A stretch of DNA of 64,000 nt. It comes from Scalindua sp964344685. GTDB taxonomy: Bacteria > Planctomycetota > Brocadiia > Brocadiales > Scalinduaceae. Every line of letters begins with the position of its first letter. Positions within the stretch are counted from its first letter, which is position 1. The translations under genes and the position numbers were made by a program. Shown in pieces: positions 42,891 through 51,268 of the stretch. The DNA is taken from NCBI GenBank assembly GCA_964344685.1, contig CAYFOK010000013.1, forward strand, positions 1 to 64,000. The letters run 5' to 3'. The notes under the pieces were generated by a model. The model was not told the origin of the DNA. It made no database searches and saw only the letters and a list, made by a program, of their open reading frames with translations.

Positions 42891-45089
42891 TTAATCAGCC
42901 ATTGTCTTTACTGTTTTATCTGGTGAGAAGTTGTCAGAAACTTTAAAAATATTCTTAATATTTTGAGATAGTATGCATCGATCATTTGAGAATAATAATC
43001 CAAAAAGATTATCAATAAATTCTATACTGTAATCTCGTTTAAGATTATTATTCTCAAAGTCAATATTATCATTAAAGAAACATTCTATGCCTTTATGAAA
43101 CTCATCTATATATTGATACTCTCGGTCCCCATTGCAGGCCTCATAAACAGGTAGTCCTTCAGTTGAGAAACGAACAAACTGCTCTTCAGGAGAAGTAAAT
43201 ATTGACTCGGCTGCCAGGTAATATTTTATTAAGGAATTACCATCACCTGTATATTCAGAAAAACACTTTTCATATAAAGTATATACGTCATTATGTGTCT
43301 CAATGTCTTTAAAAGCAACTCTCGTCATAAAGTAAATGAAATTGGTATTGATATTTGGGAATAGCTTTTCAAAGAAATGCTGAGTAAACCCACTGCTTAC
43401 AAAATTTACTATACCAATTTTATCGCTATCTTTGATATCTAATGTATTGCAATAATCCTGATAATATTTTCGTTCGTCACTTGCCACATTTAAAATATCC
43501 ATTGTATATTCATCTAATATATGAGTTATAATCTCATCAATATTTGTATCATGCAAGTAGCAGCTTCCAAGTCTATCGTTTATGCGCGTATTAATTCCAA
43601 AAGCAGCAGAAAGAAATTGTTTAAACGTAATTTTCGTAACATATGGAGCCATCCTGCAAACATCTATTATATCGCTTTCTGTTCTGATTGATGAAACTGA
43701 CAATGCTCTGCGTGAAGCAAGAAAGTAAATCCCTCTTGTCCCGTTAAGGTCAGGATGAGCCTTCAAGTATTTATCATAGAGTTTATCAAGGATATAACCA
43801 TCCCTTGATAAGAATAGAAGTTTATTTAATTTAAGCTCTGATGAAAGAGCTGCCAGCCATAACATAAACTTCAAAATAAGCGGACCAAGAAATGTATATC
43901 CTGCTGTAAATGCGTTATCAATTTCCAGTCTATTCGAAGAGGAAAAAACAAATGGATTGTTAAATATTCTTGCAACAATTTTTCCCATTAAAAGTCTGTC
44001 ATCAAGCGTTTTAATGCTGTTTCTGAGACCATTTAATGATGATATGTAAAATAATTCAGCAGCAGAGGGGGTTTTGAATGTATTTATTCCATGATTATTT
44101 GCCTGTGTTATATCAATGAAATCATTATCTCCAATATGTAAAATAGTTTTGTCCCTGTATAACTCTTTATAGTAAACCCAAAGATCTCCATTATATTTGG
44201 TCTTATTTACTTCACATGAAATGAAAAGTTTATCGTAGTAATTATCAAATATATTACATTTAGAAAGCAATTTTCTGACAAAGGTTTCAGGCAGATATAT
44301 ATCAGAGGTTAAGATCACTGTTTTTTGCAGGTTTTTAGCATAATGCATTGCATCAATCATAATACTTCTTGGAACAGCATTTTCTAATTCAGTGGCAAGT
44401 TCGACCTTTTTAAGTAATGATATAATGTCATGAGACAGACTGAAATGCTTCTGCATATTATGATAAATTGAGTCAATGGAATATGCACCATTACCTTCTT
44501 TGAATGAGATATTTTCAGACTCAATCCTCATTTCTGTAAAATCCAGATTAATGTCATACTTTTCAGACATTTTTCGTTCAATTTGGTGAAAAATATCATC
44601 GGGGGATAAGCTCTTGCGCATAATCAACGTATCAAAAATGTCAATAGAAATGATGTCATTTTCGTTGATACTGTTTTTCAACTTTTCATAAGTTGGAAAA
44701 GTGTAAGATGAATAGGCTGTGTCACCTTCAATATAGGCTACATCGCTTGGCCTGGAACCATTGAGGTGGAAAATATTTATGCCATACTGTTCTTCAAGAT
44801 AGGATATGCGTCTGTATATCAGGTTTGAGCTCGCAAAATTAGAAATAATCACGATTGTCTTAGTAATACCTATTACCTCACCTGGCGATAATATCTTTTT
44901 GCCATAGATTTTCCTGGATGTAGTGCTTTTATCCATGAGGCCAACAATATTATGGCCGTTCATGTTTTCAAGAATCAGCCTGGTTTTGTCTCCAATTCCA
45001 TATAGAACAATAGGCTCCGGCTTCAACATTCCAAAATTGTTGTTGAATGTTTTTATAATATTAATGTCTGTGTTAGAAAGCTTATTCAT
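42891..45089 (-). CDS. HAD-superfamily protein with N-terminal Rossmann module
   Basis: A 732-residue protein resembling the large 'predicted HAD hydrolase' group often found in glycan loci. Residues 25-110 are a Rossmann-like module (PIVLYGIGDKTRLILENM, VGLMDKS). A HAD domain follows: motif I IISIDIFDTLIMR near 145, the motif II segment TVILTSDIYLP and the acidic motif LHIGDNDFIDI. Residues beyond 390 form a large helical domain with LLFLSRDGYILDKLYDKY. HAD members here may be sugar-phosphate phosphatases or glycosyl-phosphate transferases; the reaction is not determined. Its ATG overlaps the stop of the upstream radical SAM gene by eight bases, the same overlap as between paralogues 1 and 2. 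Confidence 0.75.
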   Translation of the reverse strand: MNKLSNTDINIIKTFNNNFGMLKPEPIVLYGIGDKTRLILENMNGHNIVGLMDKSTTSRKIYGKKILSPGEVIGITKTIVIISNFASSNLIYRRISYLEEQYGINIFHLNGSRPSDVAYIEGDTAYSSYTFPTYEKLKNSINENDIISIDIFDTLIMRKSLSPDDIFHQIERKMSEKYDINLDFTEMRIESENISFKEGNGAYSIDSIYHNMQKHFSLSHDIISLLKKVELATELENAVPRSIMIDAMHYAKNLQKTVILTSDIYLPETFVRKLLSKCNIFDNYYDKLFISCEVNKTKYNGDLWVYYKELYRDKTILHIGDNDFIDITQANNHGINTFKTPSAAELFYISSLNGLRNSIKTLDDRLLMGKIVARIFNNPFVFSSSNRLEIDNAFTAGYTFLGPLILKFMLWLAALSSELKLNKLLFLSRDGYILDKLYDKYLKAHPDLNGTRGIYFLASRRALSVSSIRTESDIIDVCRMAPYVTKITFKQFLSAAFGINTRINDRLGSCYLHDTNIDEIITHILDEYTMDILNVASDERKYYQDYCNTLDIKDSDKIGIVNFVSSGFTQHFFEKLFPNINTNFIYFMTRVAFKDIETHNDVYTLYEKCFSEYTGDGNSLIKYYLAAESIFTSPEEQFVRFSTEGLPVYEACNGDREYQYIDEFHKGIECFFNDNIDFENNNLKRDYSIEFIDNLFGLLFSNDRCILSQNIKNIFKVSDNFSPDKTVKTMAD

Positions 45090-46110
45090 ATAGTTTCTTT
45101 AATCTTTCAGTATCATTGTCTAAAATATCTTCTGGGAAAGGCCTGCATTGAACTATTTTGCAGGTTTCACAAACACCCCCATATGCGATATTGCCGTATA
45201 GCATTTTTTGTTGACAATATCGAAGAGTTTCACCTTTCCAAATATCAACTATCGATTCTGTATTACAATCACCGACTCCACTCATAGTCTCATTCGAACA
45301 TGGAACGACTCTGCCGTCCGGGCAAATTGTAATTAAGTGAAATGGTTGAGGGCATACTTGTATACTGGGCAGCTTAACTCCCAGTGCATTATGATCAATT
45401 GATTCGTCATCAATCCATACACTATAATCAATTCCCTTAACATTAGGTACAACAGATTCGATCGCGTATGAGTCACAATAATCTCCAAATAATTGAATGA
45501 ATTTCTCCTCGTCCTCTTTACTGTCTAATGCACAGTCCATTGTTTTTACATAAACAATGGTCTTTTCCCCCAATCTGACATTTTCATCATAAAAGAATCG
45601 TACATTGTTTACTATTTCATCAAAGTCAATATCTGCATTACACAATTCTTTGTACTTTGCAGACGACAGGCCATAGATTGATATTCTTATTCGAGAAAGG
45701 CCAGCGTTTATAAGGTCAGTTGACATCTTTGGAGTTAACAGCACGGCGTTTGTAATAAGCTCTACTTTTTCTGCTATTTGCTTTTCTGACGCGTATCGAA
45801 TCATTTCTACGATGTTCTTATCCAACAAAGATTCGCCTGCACCGCAAAACCGTAAGAGTTTTATCTTTTGTTTAAACTCTTGCATTTCAGCAATGACTTT
45901 TTTAAAAAGCTCTAGACTCATTACTACTTTTGTGGATAGTTTAGGCCTTTTCTGCTTAGATAACCCGAAATGGCAGAATTTACATGCGAGATTGCATGTA
46001 TAAATATCAAATATTTGAACTATCAGGGGGGCTTCAAGAGGAATGGCGTCAGCTAATTTCATTCTTGCGCCTGCAGGTGCAGCAACACCGGTGATATTCT
46101 TCTCATTCAT
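45082..46110 (-). CDS. Radical SAM/SPASM protein, paralogue 4
   Basis: A 342-residue sister of the three genes at 38640-41681, with CNLACKFC as cluster motif, FCGAGESLLDKNI in the barrel (G-x-GE signature) and LSRIRISIYGLSSAKYKEL. The SPASM-like tail has CPQPFHLITICPDGRVVPCS and CETCKIVQC. It diverges more than the other three. The ATG at 46110 is chosen for its AAGGAG at seven bases; an ATG 27 bases upstream has no such site. It lies between the HAD gene and the larger radical SAM gene, so the paralogues are interleaved with other enzymes rather than in one tandem array. Confidence 0.82.
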   Translation of the reverse strand: MNEKNITGVAAPAGARMKLADAIPLEAPLIVQIFDIYTCNLACKFCHFGLSKQKRPKLSTKVVMSLELFKKVIAEMQEFKQKIKLLRFCGAGESLLDKNIVEMIRYASEKQIAEKVELITNAVLLTPKMSTDLINAGLSRIRISIYGLSSAKYKELCNADIDFDEIVNNVRFFYDENVRLGEKTIVYVKTMDCALDSKEDEEKFIQLFGDYCDSYAIESVVPNVKGIDYSVWIDDESIDHNALGVKLPSIQVCPQPFHLITICPDGRVVPCSNETMSGVGDCNTESIVDIWKGETLRYCQQKMLYGNIAYGGVCETCKIVQCRPFPEDILDNDTERLKKLYE

Positions 46111-46172
46111 CTGTTTTCTCCTTTGTAAAGCAAGCATACTGGTATTTCATTAGGTAGTTTGAGTTTCAGGTA

Positions 46173-47498
46173 TTATCCTGTATAGGCTCCCAGCTGAAGA
46201 CCCGCAGGCACTGTTTGAGCATCAAAAGGCATTGTGCAATATCTGCACGCATCTATGTATTCAACATTTTCAAAAGCTTCAAGAGCTCTAGCCAGGCTTT
46301 TTTCATCTAGTTTATTAATCTCAATCGACTCTACCTCAAGTTTTTTCAGTTTCCCTAATTCAACTCCCGCGTATTGGTGTGGGCAACGGTATAAATTGCC
46401 GTTGAACAACCTATTACAACAGTGTAAAGGGCATGCCTTGAAAACCTTTTTAATACTTTTCTCGTCTTCATTATGCAAATCAAACAATGAAAAGTCCTGC
46501 CATTCAAAGTTTTGAGTAAAAATATACTGTATATTTTGTTCTTTCAGTATTTGTCTTGTATTATTTATGTTTTCAAGCAGCTTTCCCGTTGCTTGCTTTT
46601 CATAATTGGAAATTTGCAGCATGAATCTGGGATTCTTCATGATTTGGCATAATTCCTCATCCGGAACAACCGTTCCATTTGTAAAGGATTTGATATACCC
46701 AATATTCTTAATTTTTAGTAATTCTTTCAGTAAATCAGGATAATCCGGATGTAAAAATGGTTCCCCTCCGATCAATTCTACAAATGTTAAGAATCGGCTT
46801 GACGACGCAACTTTCTGAATATCCGCGACTATAACGTCAATGGGGACAAATTTGTGGTCTTTAAGAAATGGAATTGCTTCGCAACAATGGATGCACTTAA
46901 GTGTGCAAACCTGCCCGACAATATACCCAAACCAATCAAATGATTTACTTCTCCAGTCATTTTCAAGAGTCTTGGATCCGGCAACTCTTTTTAAGTATTT
47001 AGTACAAATGGAACATCCATGTCGCTCAAATCCACAATTTTCGCATTCAATAAGATCAAAAGGAATTTCATTTGCCAACTTTCTTGAACAAATAGAATGT
47101 CTTAAAGCTCGATTGATCTCGAAACCATTCAGAATCGTGAGCTTATCGTTATACTGTTTAACGGTATTTGAAAGCTGATCCGCCATAGAATGCAAATTCG
47201 CTGATACCAAAACAACTGAATTATCTGGCAGGTCTGTAGATCGTGTAGGGTTCACTATTGGAATAGATATTGTTTTTAAAATTTTCTCAGTATCTCTATC
47301 GAGAAAAATTTCAGTTGTAACACCATATGCCGATAAAGTTTTTTGTAAAAGCTGTCCAACATAACCTGCTGGATATATGACAACATATTTCTTTTTTAAT
47401 TCTTGTACTAATTGATAGGCTAGAGTACTGATTTTCTCCAAATCATTCGAACAGGAAGTTGTTTTCAACATTGCATTGTTAATTAACATTTCAATCAA
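46173..47498 (-). CDS. Radical SAM protein with N-terminal Rossmann module
   Basis: A 441-residue protein. Residues 37-125 form a Rossmann-like module (VVIYPAGYVGQLLQKTL, TTEIFLDRDTE) like those on the FkbM and HAD proteins. A cysteine-rich linker (CENCGFERHGCSICTKYL, about 152-169) may bind zinc or an additional cluster. The radical SAM domain has CTLKCIHCCEA, ELIGGEPFLHPD and a C-terminal cysteine set (CPLHCCNRLFNGNLYRCPH, CRYC). TTG at 47498 is the start: GAGGAG lies six bases upstream, whereas the ATG nine bases later is too far. Not a close paralogue of the four SPASM genes. Confidence 0.78.
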   Translation of the reverse strand: MIEMLINNAMLKTTSCSNDLEKISTLAYQLVQELKKKYVVIYPAGYVGQLLQKTLSAYGVTTEIFLDRDTEKILKTISIPIVNPTRSTDLPDNSVVLVSANLHSMADQLSNTVKQYNDKLTILNGFEINRALRHSICSRKLANEIPFDLIECENCGFERHGCSICTKYLKRVAGSKTLENDWRSKSFDWFGYIVGQVCTLKCIHCCEAIPFLKDHKFVPIDVIVADIQKVASSSRFLTFVELIGGEPFLHPDYPDLLKELLKIKNIGYIKSFTNGTVVPDEELCQIMKNPRFMLQISNYEKQATGKLLENINNTRQILKEQNIQYIFTQNFEWQDFSLFDLHNEDEKSIKKVFKACPLHCCNRLFNGNLYRCPHQYAGVELGKLKKLEVESIEINKLDEKSLARALEAFENVEYIDACRYCTMPFDAQTVPAGLQLGAYTG

Positions 47499-47537
47499 TT
47501 GAAGCTCCTCGCTGCGTTAATGTTTAGTCGGGTTTTA

Positions 47538-48374
47538 TTAAGGTAAACATCTATTTTTGCCCCAAAAAGATATTGGTTCATAATCTGGATATGGATAATA
47601 TCCGAGATTTAGACTGATATTTGAGTTTAATTCTTTTATGCGATCTTCTACCAGCTTTCTTACTGAGATAGGAGTTTCGGAACAAATATTATATATTCGT
47701 CTCGAATTATTATTTAAAACATTGTCTACAATCAATTCTGCTGCTTTTTCAGCATGTATAAAATCTCTAAGCTGATTCCCTCCAGACATGTTAAAAACGT
47801 TGTTTCCATTCTTTATTGCTTTCTCAAGTGAGGACAAAAGCGAATTTGGATTCTCCCCCTTGCCGAAGACATAAAACAACCTCATCCACTGCAACGTAAA
47901 TTTGTGCTCGACTTGCAAAATATTCAACGCTCTATGTAGTGTATCTTTCGCTAACCCGTAGGCTGTAACAGGCATTGTAAGAAGGTCTTCATATAAACCT
48001 CCTTCCTGCAGGCCATATTCGAAGCATGTGCCTGTTATTGATACATGTTTTAAACCATTTTTTATAATGTTTTTTAAAAAGATATAGTGTTTAACAAGAA
48101 TTTTTTCAAGATGTTCAAGGTTCCTATAGTCTGAGAGTTCATCCCAGGCAAGATGTATTAGAATATCTGGTTTATTTGTGTATGTATACCAATCATCTTT
48201 TTTTTCATATATGTCAAATTGCATTATTTCGATATTATATTCTTGGTTTAATAATGACAATTTAGATTGATTTCTGCCTGCTGCTATTACATGAACATTA
48301 TTATGTGAACATAATTCCTGGATGATATAATTACCGATAAAACCCGTTGCCCCAGTTACTAGAACTTTATTCAT
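47538..48374 (-). CDS. NAD-dependent epimerase/dehydratase (sugar reductase)
   Basis: A 278-residue extended short-chain dehydrogenase. The NAD(P)-binding motif is VLVTGATGFIGNYI at the N-terminus; the catalytic tyrosine and lysine are in AYGLAKDTLHRAL near residue 138. Such enzymes reduce or epimerise nucleotide sugars. Placed after the CDP-glucose synthase, dehydratase and 3,5-epimerase-like genes, it is the natural candidate for the final 4-ketoreductase. The ATG at 48374 has CCAGG upstream; a TTG seven codons earlier does not. It lies 32 bases after the epimerase-like gene. Confidence 0.82.
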   Translation of the reverse strand: MNKVLVTGATGFIGNYIIQELCSHNNVHVIAAGRNQSKLSLLNQEYNIEIMQFDIYEKKDDWYTYTNKPDILIHLAWDELSDYRNLEHLEKILVKHYIFLKNIIKNGLKHVSITGTCFEYGLQEGGLYEDLLTMPVTAYGLAKDTLHRALNILQVEHKFTLQWMRLFYVFGKGENPNSLLSSLEKAIKNGNNVFNMSGGNQLRDFIHAEKAAELIVDNVLNNNSRRIYNICSETPISVRKLVEDRIKELNSNISLNLGYYPYPDYEPISFWGKNRCLP

Positions 48375-48406
48375 TTTTAAACCTGGTTTGTTCAATTAAA
48401 GTATTA

Positions 48407-48973
48407 TTAATTTATTTTTATCCCGTTGAAGTCACTTCCGACAAAAGGGTGTGATTTGTCCTTATCTGAAATATTTGATAACTCCATTGGCCATGTGATA
48501 TTAAGTGACGGATCATTGTAGCTAATCCCTGATTCATGCTCAGGCTCATAGAATTCAGTACTTATATATACTAACTCGCAGTTATCCTCTAATGTTTGAA
48601 AACCATGTGCGAATCCCGCTGGAATTACAAGGGTTTTGTGATTTTCTGCAGAAAGGGTTTCTCCATGCCATTTAAGAAAAGTTGGAGAATCTTGACGCAG
48701 ATCCACACCAATATCGAATATACTTCCACGCAGACAACTCACAAACTTTGTTTCAGCATGAGGAGGGTGCTGAAAATGCATACCGCGTATCGTTCCTCGT
48801 TTTTCAGTTAGAGAATGATTAATTTGCACGCATCCATTGGCCGGAGTCATCTGCTTCAATTCTTCGGCACAGAATAAACGTTCAAAGTATCCTCTACCGT
48901 CTCCAAGAATCTTTCTCTGGATAACTTTTAGCTCCTGGATCGGTGTGTCTAAAATATCAAATCGATTATTCAT
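48407..48973 (-). CDS. dTDP-4-dehydrorhamnose 3,5-epimerase family protein
   Basis: A 188-residue cupin-fold enzyme of RmlC/RfbC size. Visible motifs are DGRGYFERLF, INHSLTEKRGTIRGMHFQ with the catalytic histidine region (GMHFQ), DIGVDLRQDSPTFLKW and IPAGFAHGFQTLEDNCELVY. It would epimerise C3 and/or C5 of a 4-keto-6-deoxyhexose nucleotide. Because the adjacent synthase and dehydratase are CDP-specific by family, the substrate is more probably CDP-4-keto-6-deoxyglucose than the dTDP form. It lies 17 bases after rfbG. Confidence 0.85.
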   Translation of the reverse strand: MNNRFDILDTPIQELKVIQRKILGDGRGYFERLFCAEELKQMTPANGCVQINHSLTEKRGTIRGMHFQHPPHAETKFVSCLRGSIFDIGVDLRQDSPTFLKWHGETLSAENHKTLVIPAGFAHGFQTLEDNCELVYISTEFYEPEHESGISYNDPSLNITWPMELSNISDKDKSHPFVGSDFNGIKIN

Positions 48974-48990
48974 AAAATAAATAGTTGAAA

Positions 48991-50085
48991 TCAGTGTAAT
49001 TCGTGAACCGTTTTTCTATGCGCTTTGTCTAAGCGCTCTCTGTATTTATTAATATCTCTTTCCGTATTAACTATCCCGTTTATATAATAGTTTTTGTACC
49101 ATTTGACGGTTTTTTCAATGGAGGTTTGACTATTCCATACAGGTTGCCATCCGAGTATTTCAGTTGCTTTTGACGAGTTTACTTTAAGCAGTTTTGCTTC
49201 ATGCGGTGAATTTGTATTCTCTGCAAGCCTATAATTGATTCTATCCCAATTCTGTTTAAGTTGCTCCACAACTTCTTTAACAGTTAAGTTCTCTGTGTTA
49301 TCAGGGCCGAAATTCCAGGCTTGGGCAAACCATGTTTCACCTTCAAGCAGTTTTTGTCCTAATTGTAGATACCCTGACAGTGGATCCAGCACATGTTGCC
49401 ATGGACGTGTGAAATGTGGGTTTCTGATCTCAACAGAGGAATTGCTGCTAGCTCCCCGCATAATATCAGGAATAAGCCTGTCGATTGCCCAGTCTCCCCC
49501 TCCGATTACATTACCGGCCCGACAGCTTGCAAGTAAAATATTGTGATCTTTTCCATATCGTTCATTATTGAAATAAGAGTTTCGGTATGATGAGGTTAAA
49601 AGTTCCGAACAACCTTTTGATGCGCTGTATGGATCGTACCCTCCCATACGGTCATTTTCATGATAGCCTCGCTCTAGTTCACGGTTTTCGTAGCATTTGT
49701 CGCTAGTGACATTAATAATGGCCCGGACTTCAGATGAAGCTCTGCATGCTTCAAAAACATTTAAGGTCCCCATCACATTTGTGGAAAATGTATTTACAGG
49801 TTCTTTGTATGATAAACGTAAAATGGCTTGAGCGGACAAATGAAATATTATTTCAGGTTTTGCATTGGATATAGCTGTTTTAAGTGCATCCAGGTCCCGA
49901 ATATCGCCAATTGTCGAATGAATATCCAGATTCAACAACTCGTAATGGCTGGGATAGGTTGGAGGTATTAATGAGTATCCGTATATCTCTGCTCCCAGAT
50001 GTTGTAGCCAGCAAGCAAGCCATGAACCTTTGAAACCGGTGTGACCTGTTATTAAAACTCTTTTACCGTGCCAGAATGAATTCAT
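48991..50085 (-). CDS. rfbG: CDP-glucose 4,6-dehydratase
   Basis: A 364-residue extended SDR that converts CDP-glucose to CDP-4-keto-6-deoxyglucose. The start MNSFWHGKRVLITGHTGFKG and the GSW.A.WL helix are diagnostic for RfbG. NVTSDKCYENRE, YDPYSASKG (catalytic Tyr-Lys) and SCRAGNVIGGGDWAIDRLIPD follow, and near the end WQPVW. Length is normal. The ATG at 50085 matches family starts; a GTG four codons earlier is possible. It lies 42 bases downstream of rfbF and precedes the 3,5-epimerase-like gene. A truncated second copy remains at 51131-51268. Confidence 0.92.
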   Translation of the reverse strand: MNSFWHGKRVLITGHTGFKGSWLACWLQHLGAEIYGYSLIPPTYPSHYELLNLDIHSTIGDIRDLDALKTAISNAKPEIIFHLSAQAILRLSYKEPVNTFSTNVMGTLNVFEACRASSEVRAIINVTSDKCYENRELERGYHENDRMGGYDPYSASKGCSELLTSSYRNSYFNNERYGKDHNILLASCRAGNVIGGGDWAIDRLIPDIMRGASSNSSVEIRNPHFTRPWQHVLDPLSGYLQLGQKLLEGETWFAQAWNFGPDNTENLTVKEVVEQLKQNWDRINYRLAENTNSPHEAKLLKVNSSKATEILGWQPVWNSQTSIEKTVKWYKNYYINGIVNTERDINKYRERLDKAHRKTVHELH

Positions 50086-50127
50086 ATTCTTAACCACTAA
50101 TCTTCATTAGTCATGTTGTTTCGTAAT

Positions 50128-50898
50128 TTATTCCCAGATTTTCCATGGTGCGGTACCGGAATTCCATAGTTCTTCCAGGTACATTTTGTCCCTAAGAGTA
50201 TCCATCGGTCTCCAGAATCCATTATGCTTGTATGCAGTAAGCTGATTCTTTATAGCAAGTGTAGAAAGGGGTTCATATTCCCAACCCATATCGTCTCCCT
50301 GTATATAATCCAGAACTTGTGGATCTAGAATGAAAAAACCGCCATTGACCCAGTTTCCATTACTTTCCGATTTTTCTATAAAATTAGTTACAATATCAGA
50401 TTTAATATCAAGCGTTCCATAACGCCCTGGAGGTTGTACGGCAGTTACACAGGCAAGGCATCTCTTTTTTGTGGCGAAGTTAACTAATGAATTAATATTG
50501 ATATCTCCAATCCCATCTCCATATGTGAATAGGAAGGGTTTATTGTCAAGGTATTTTGATATACGCTTCAGTCTGCCCCCAGTTGCTGTTTTTTCACCAG
50601 TGTCAATTAGAGTTACCTTCCATGGTTCGGAATACTGTTGGTGAACTTCCATTTTATTCAATTTTATATCGAATGTGACATCCGACATATGAATAAAATA
50701 GTTTGCAAAATATTCCTTTATCATATATCCTTTATAACCGCAGCAGATAATAAATTCATTGATCCCGTAATGAGAAAGCACTTTCATAATATGCCATAAA
50801 ATTGGCTTGTTACCTATTGTAACCAATGGTTTAGGTATTAACTGGGTCTCTTCCATCAGCCTTGTTCCATATCCCCCTGCAAGTATTACTGCTTTCAA
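50128..50898 (-). CDS. rfbF: Glucose-1-phosphate cytidylyltransferase
   Basis: A 256-residue nucleotidyltransferase that makes CDP-glucose from CTP and glucose-1-phosphate. It starts KAVILAGGYGTRLMEETQLI (nucleotide-binding loop), followed by PKPLVTIGNKPILWHIMK, YGDGIGDININ, GRYGTLDI, NGGFFILDP and YKHNGFWRPMDTLRDK, all characteristic of RfbF. TTG at 50898 is chosen since AAGGAG lies seven bases upstream and the protein then begins exactly at the motif, giving the usual 256-257 residues. It heads the CDP-deoxyhexose pathway run rfbF, rfbG, epimerase-like, reductase. Confidence 0.93.
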   Translation of the reverse strand: MKAVILAGGYGTRLMEETQLIPKPLVTIGNKPILWHIMKVLSHYGINEFIICCGYKGYMIKEYFANYFIHMSDVTFDIKLNKMEVHQQYSEPWKVTLIDTGEKTATGGRLKRISKYLDNKPFLFTYGDGIGDININSLVNFATKKRCLACVTAVQPPGRYGTLDIKSDIVTNFIEKSESNGNWVNGGFFILDPQVLDYIQGDDMGWEYEPLSTLAIKNQLTAYKHNGFWRPMDTLRDKMYLEELWNSGTAPWKIWE

Positions 50899-51130
50899 GT
50901 TATTTTCTCCTTTTGAGTAATTTGATGGAATCAAACAGTTGGATTTGGATAAATGATATAAAGCCTCGATCAAGCTCCAGCCGTTTAATCCTATTTTTTT
51001 TCTGCTATTCCATCAGCATATAATGCAGATATAATCACAATATAATAAAAAGCCAGTTTAGCCTGGAAAAACTTTTCAGGCATAAATAAAGGATATCCTA
51101 TCACCGTAAATCATAGAAATATCAAGGAGG

Positions 51131-51268
51131 TTAAAATGTTAGGGATTGGTTGGCCGCTTGAGAGCATAACCTGAGTGTTGCTCCGAACGATTTCAGCCAG
51201 AGAGCCCGCCACGAACCCTTGAAACCTGTAACACCGGTTACAAAAATAGATTTACCATTTATGGTGAT
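51131..51268 (-). pseudogene. Truncated second CDP-glucose 4,6-dehydratase (rfbG) relic
   Basis: On the minus strand one frame reads NGKSIFVTGVTGFKGSWRAL followed by WLKSFGATL, clearly matching the N-terminal NAD-binding motif of RfbG (GKRV..TGHTGFKGSW). It degenerates and stops at a TAA (51131-51133). There is no start codon, and its 5' end overlaps the last codons of the TPR-GT2 gene. It is a remnant of a duplicate or replaced rfbG, about 1 kb from the intact gene. Confidence 0.65.
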
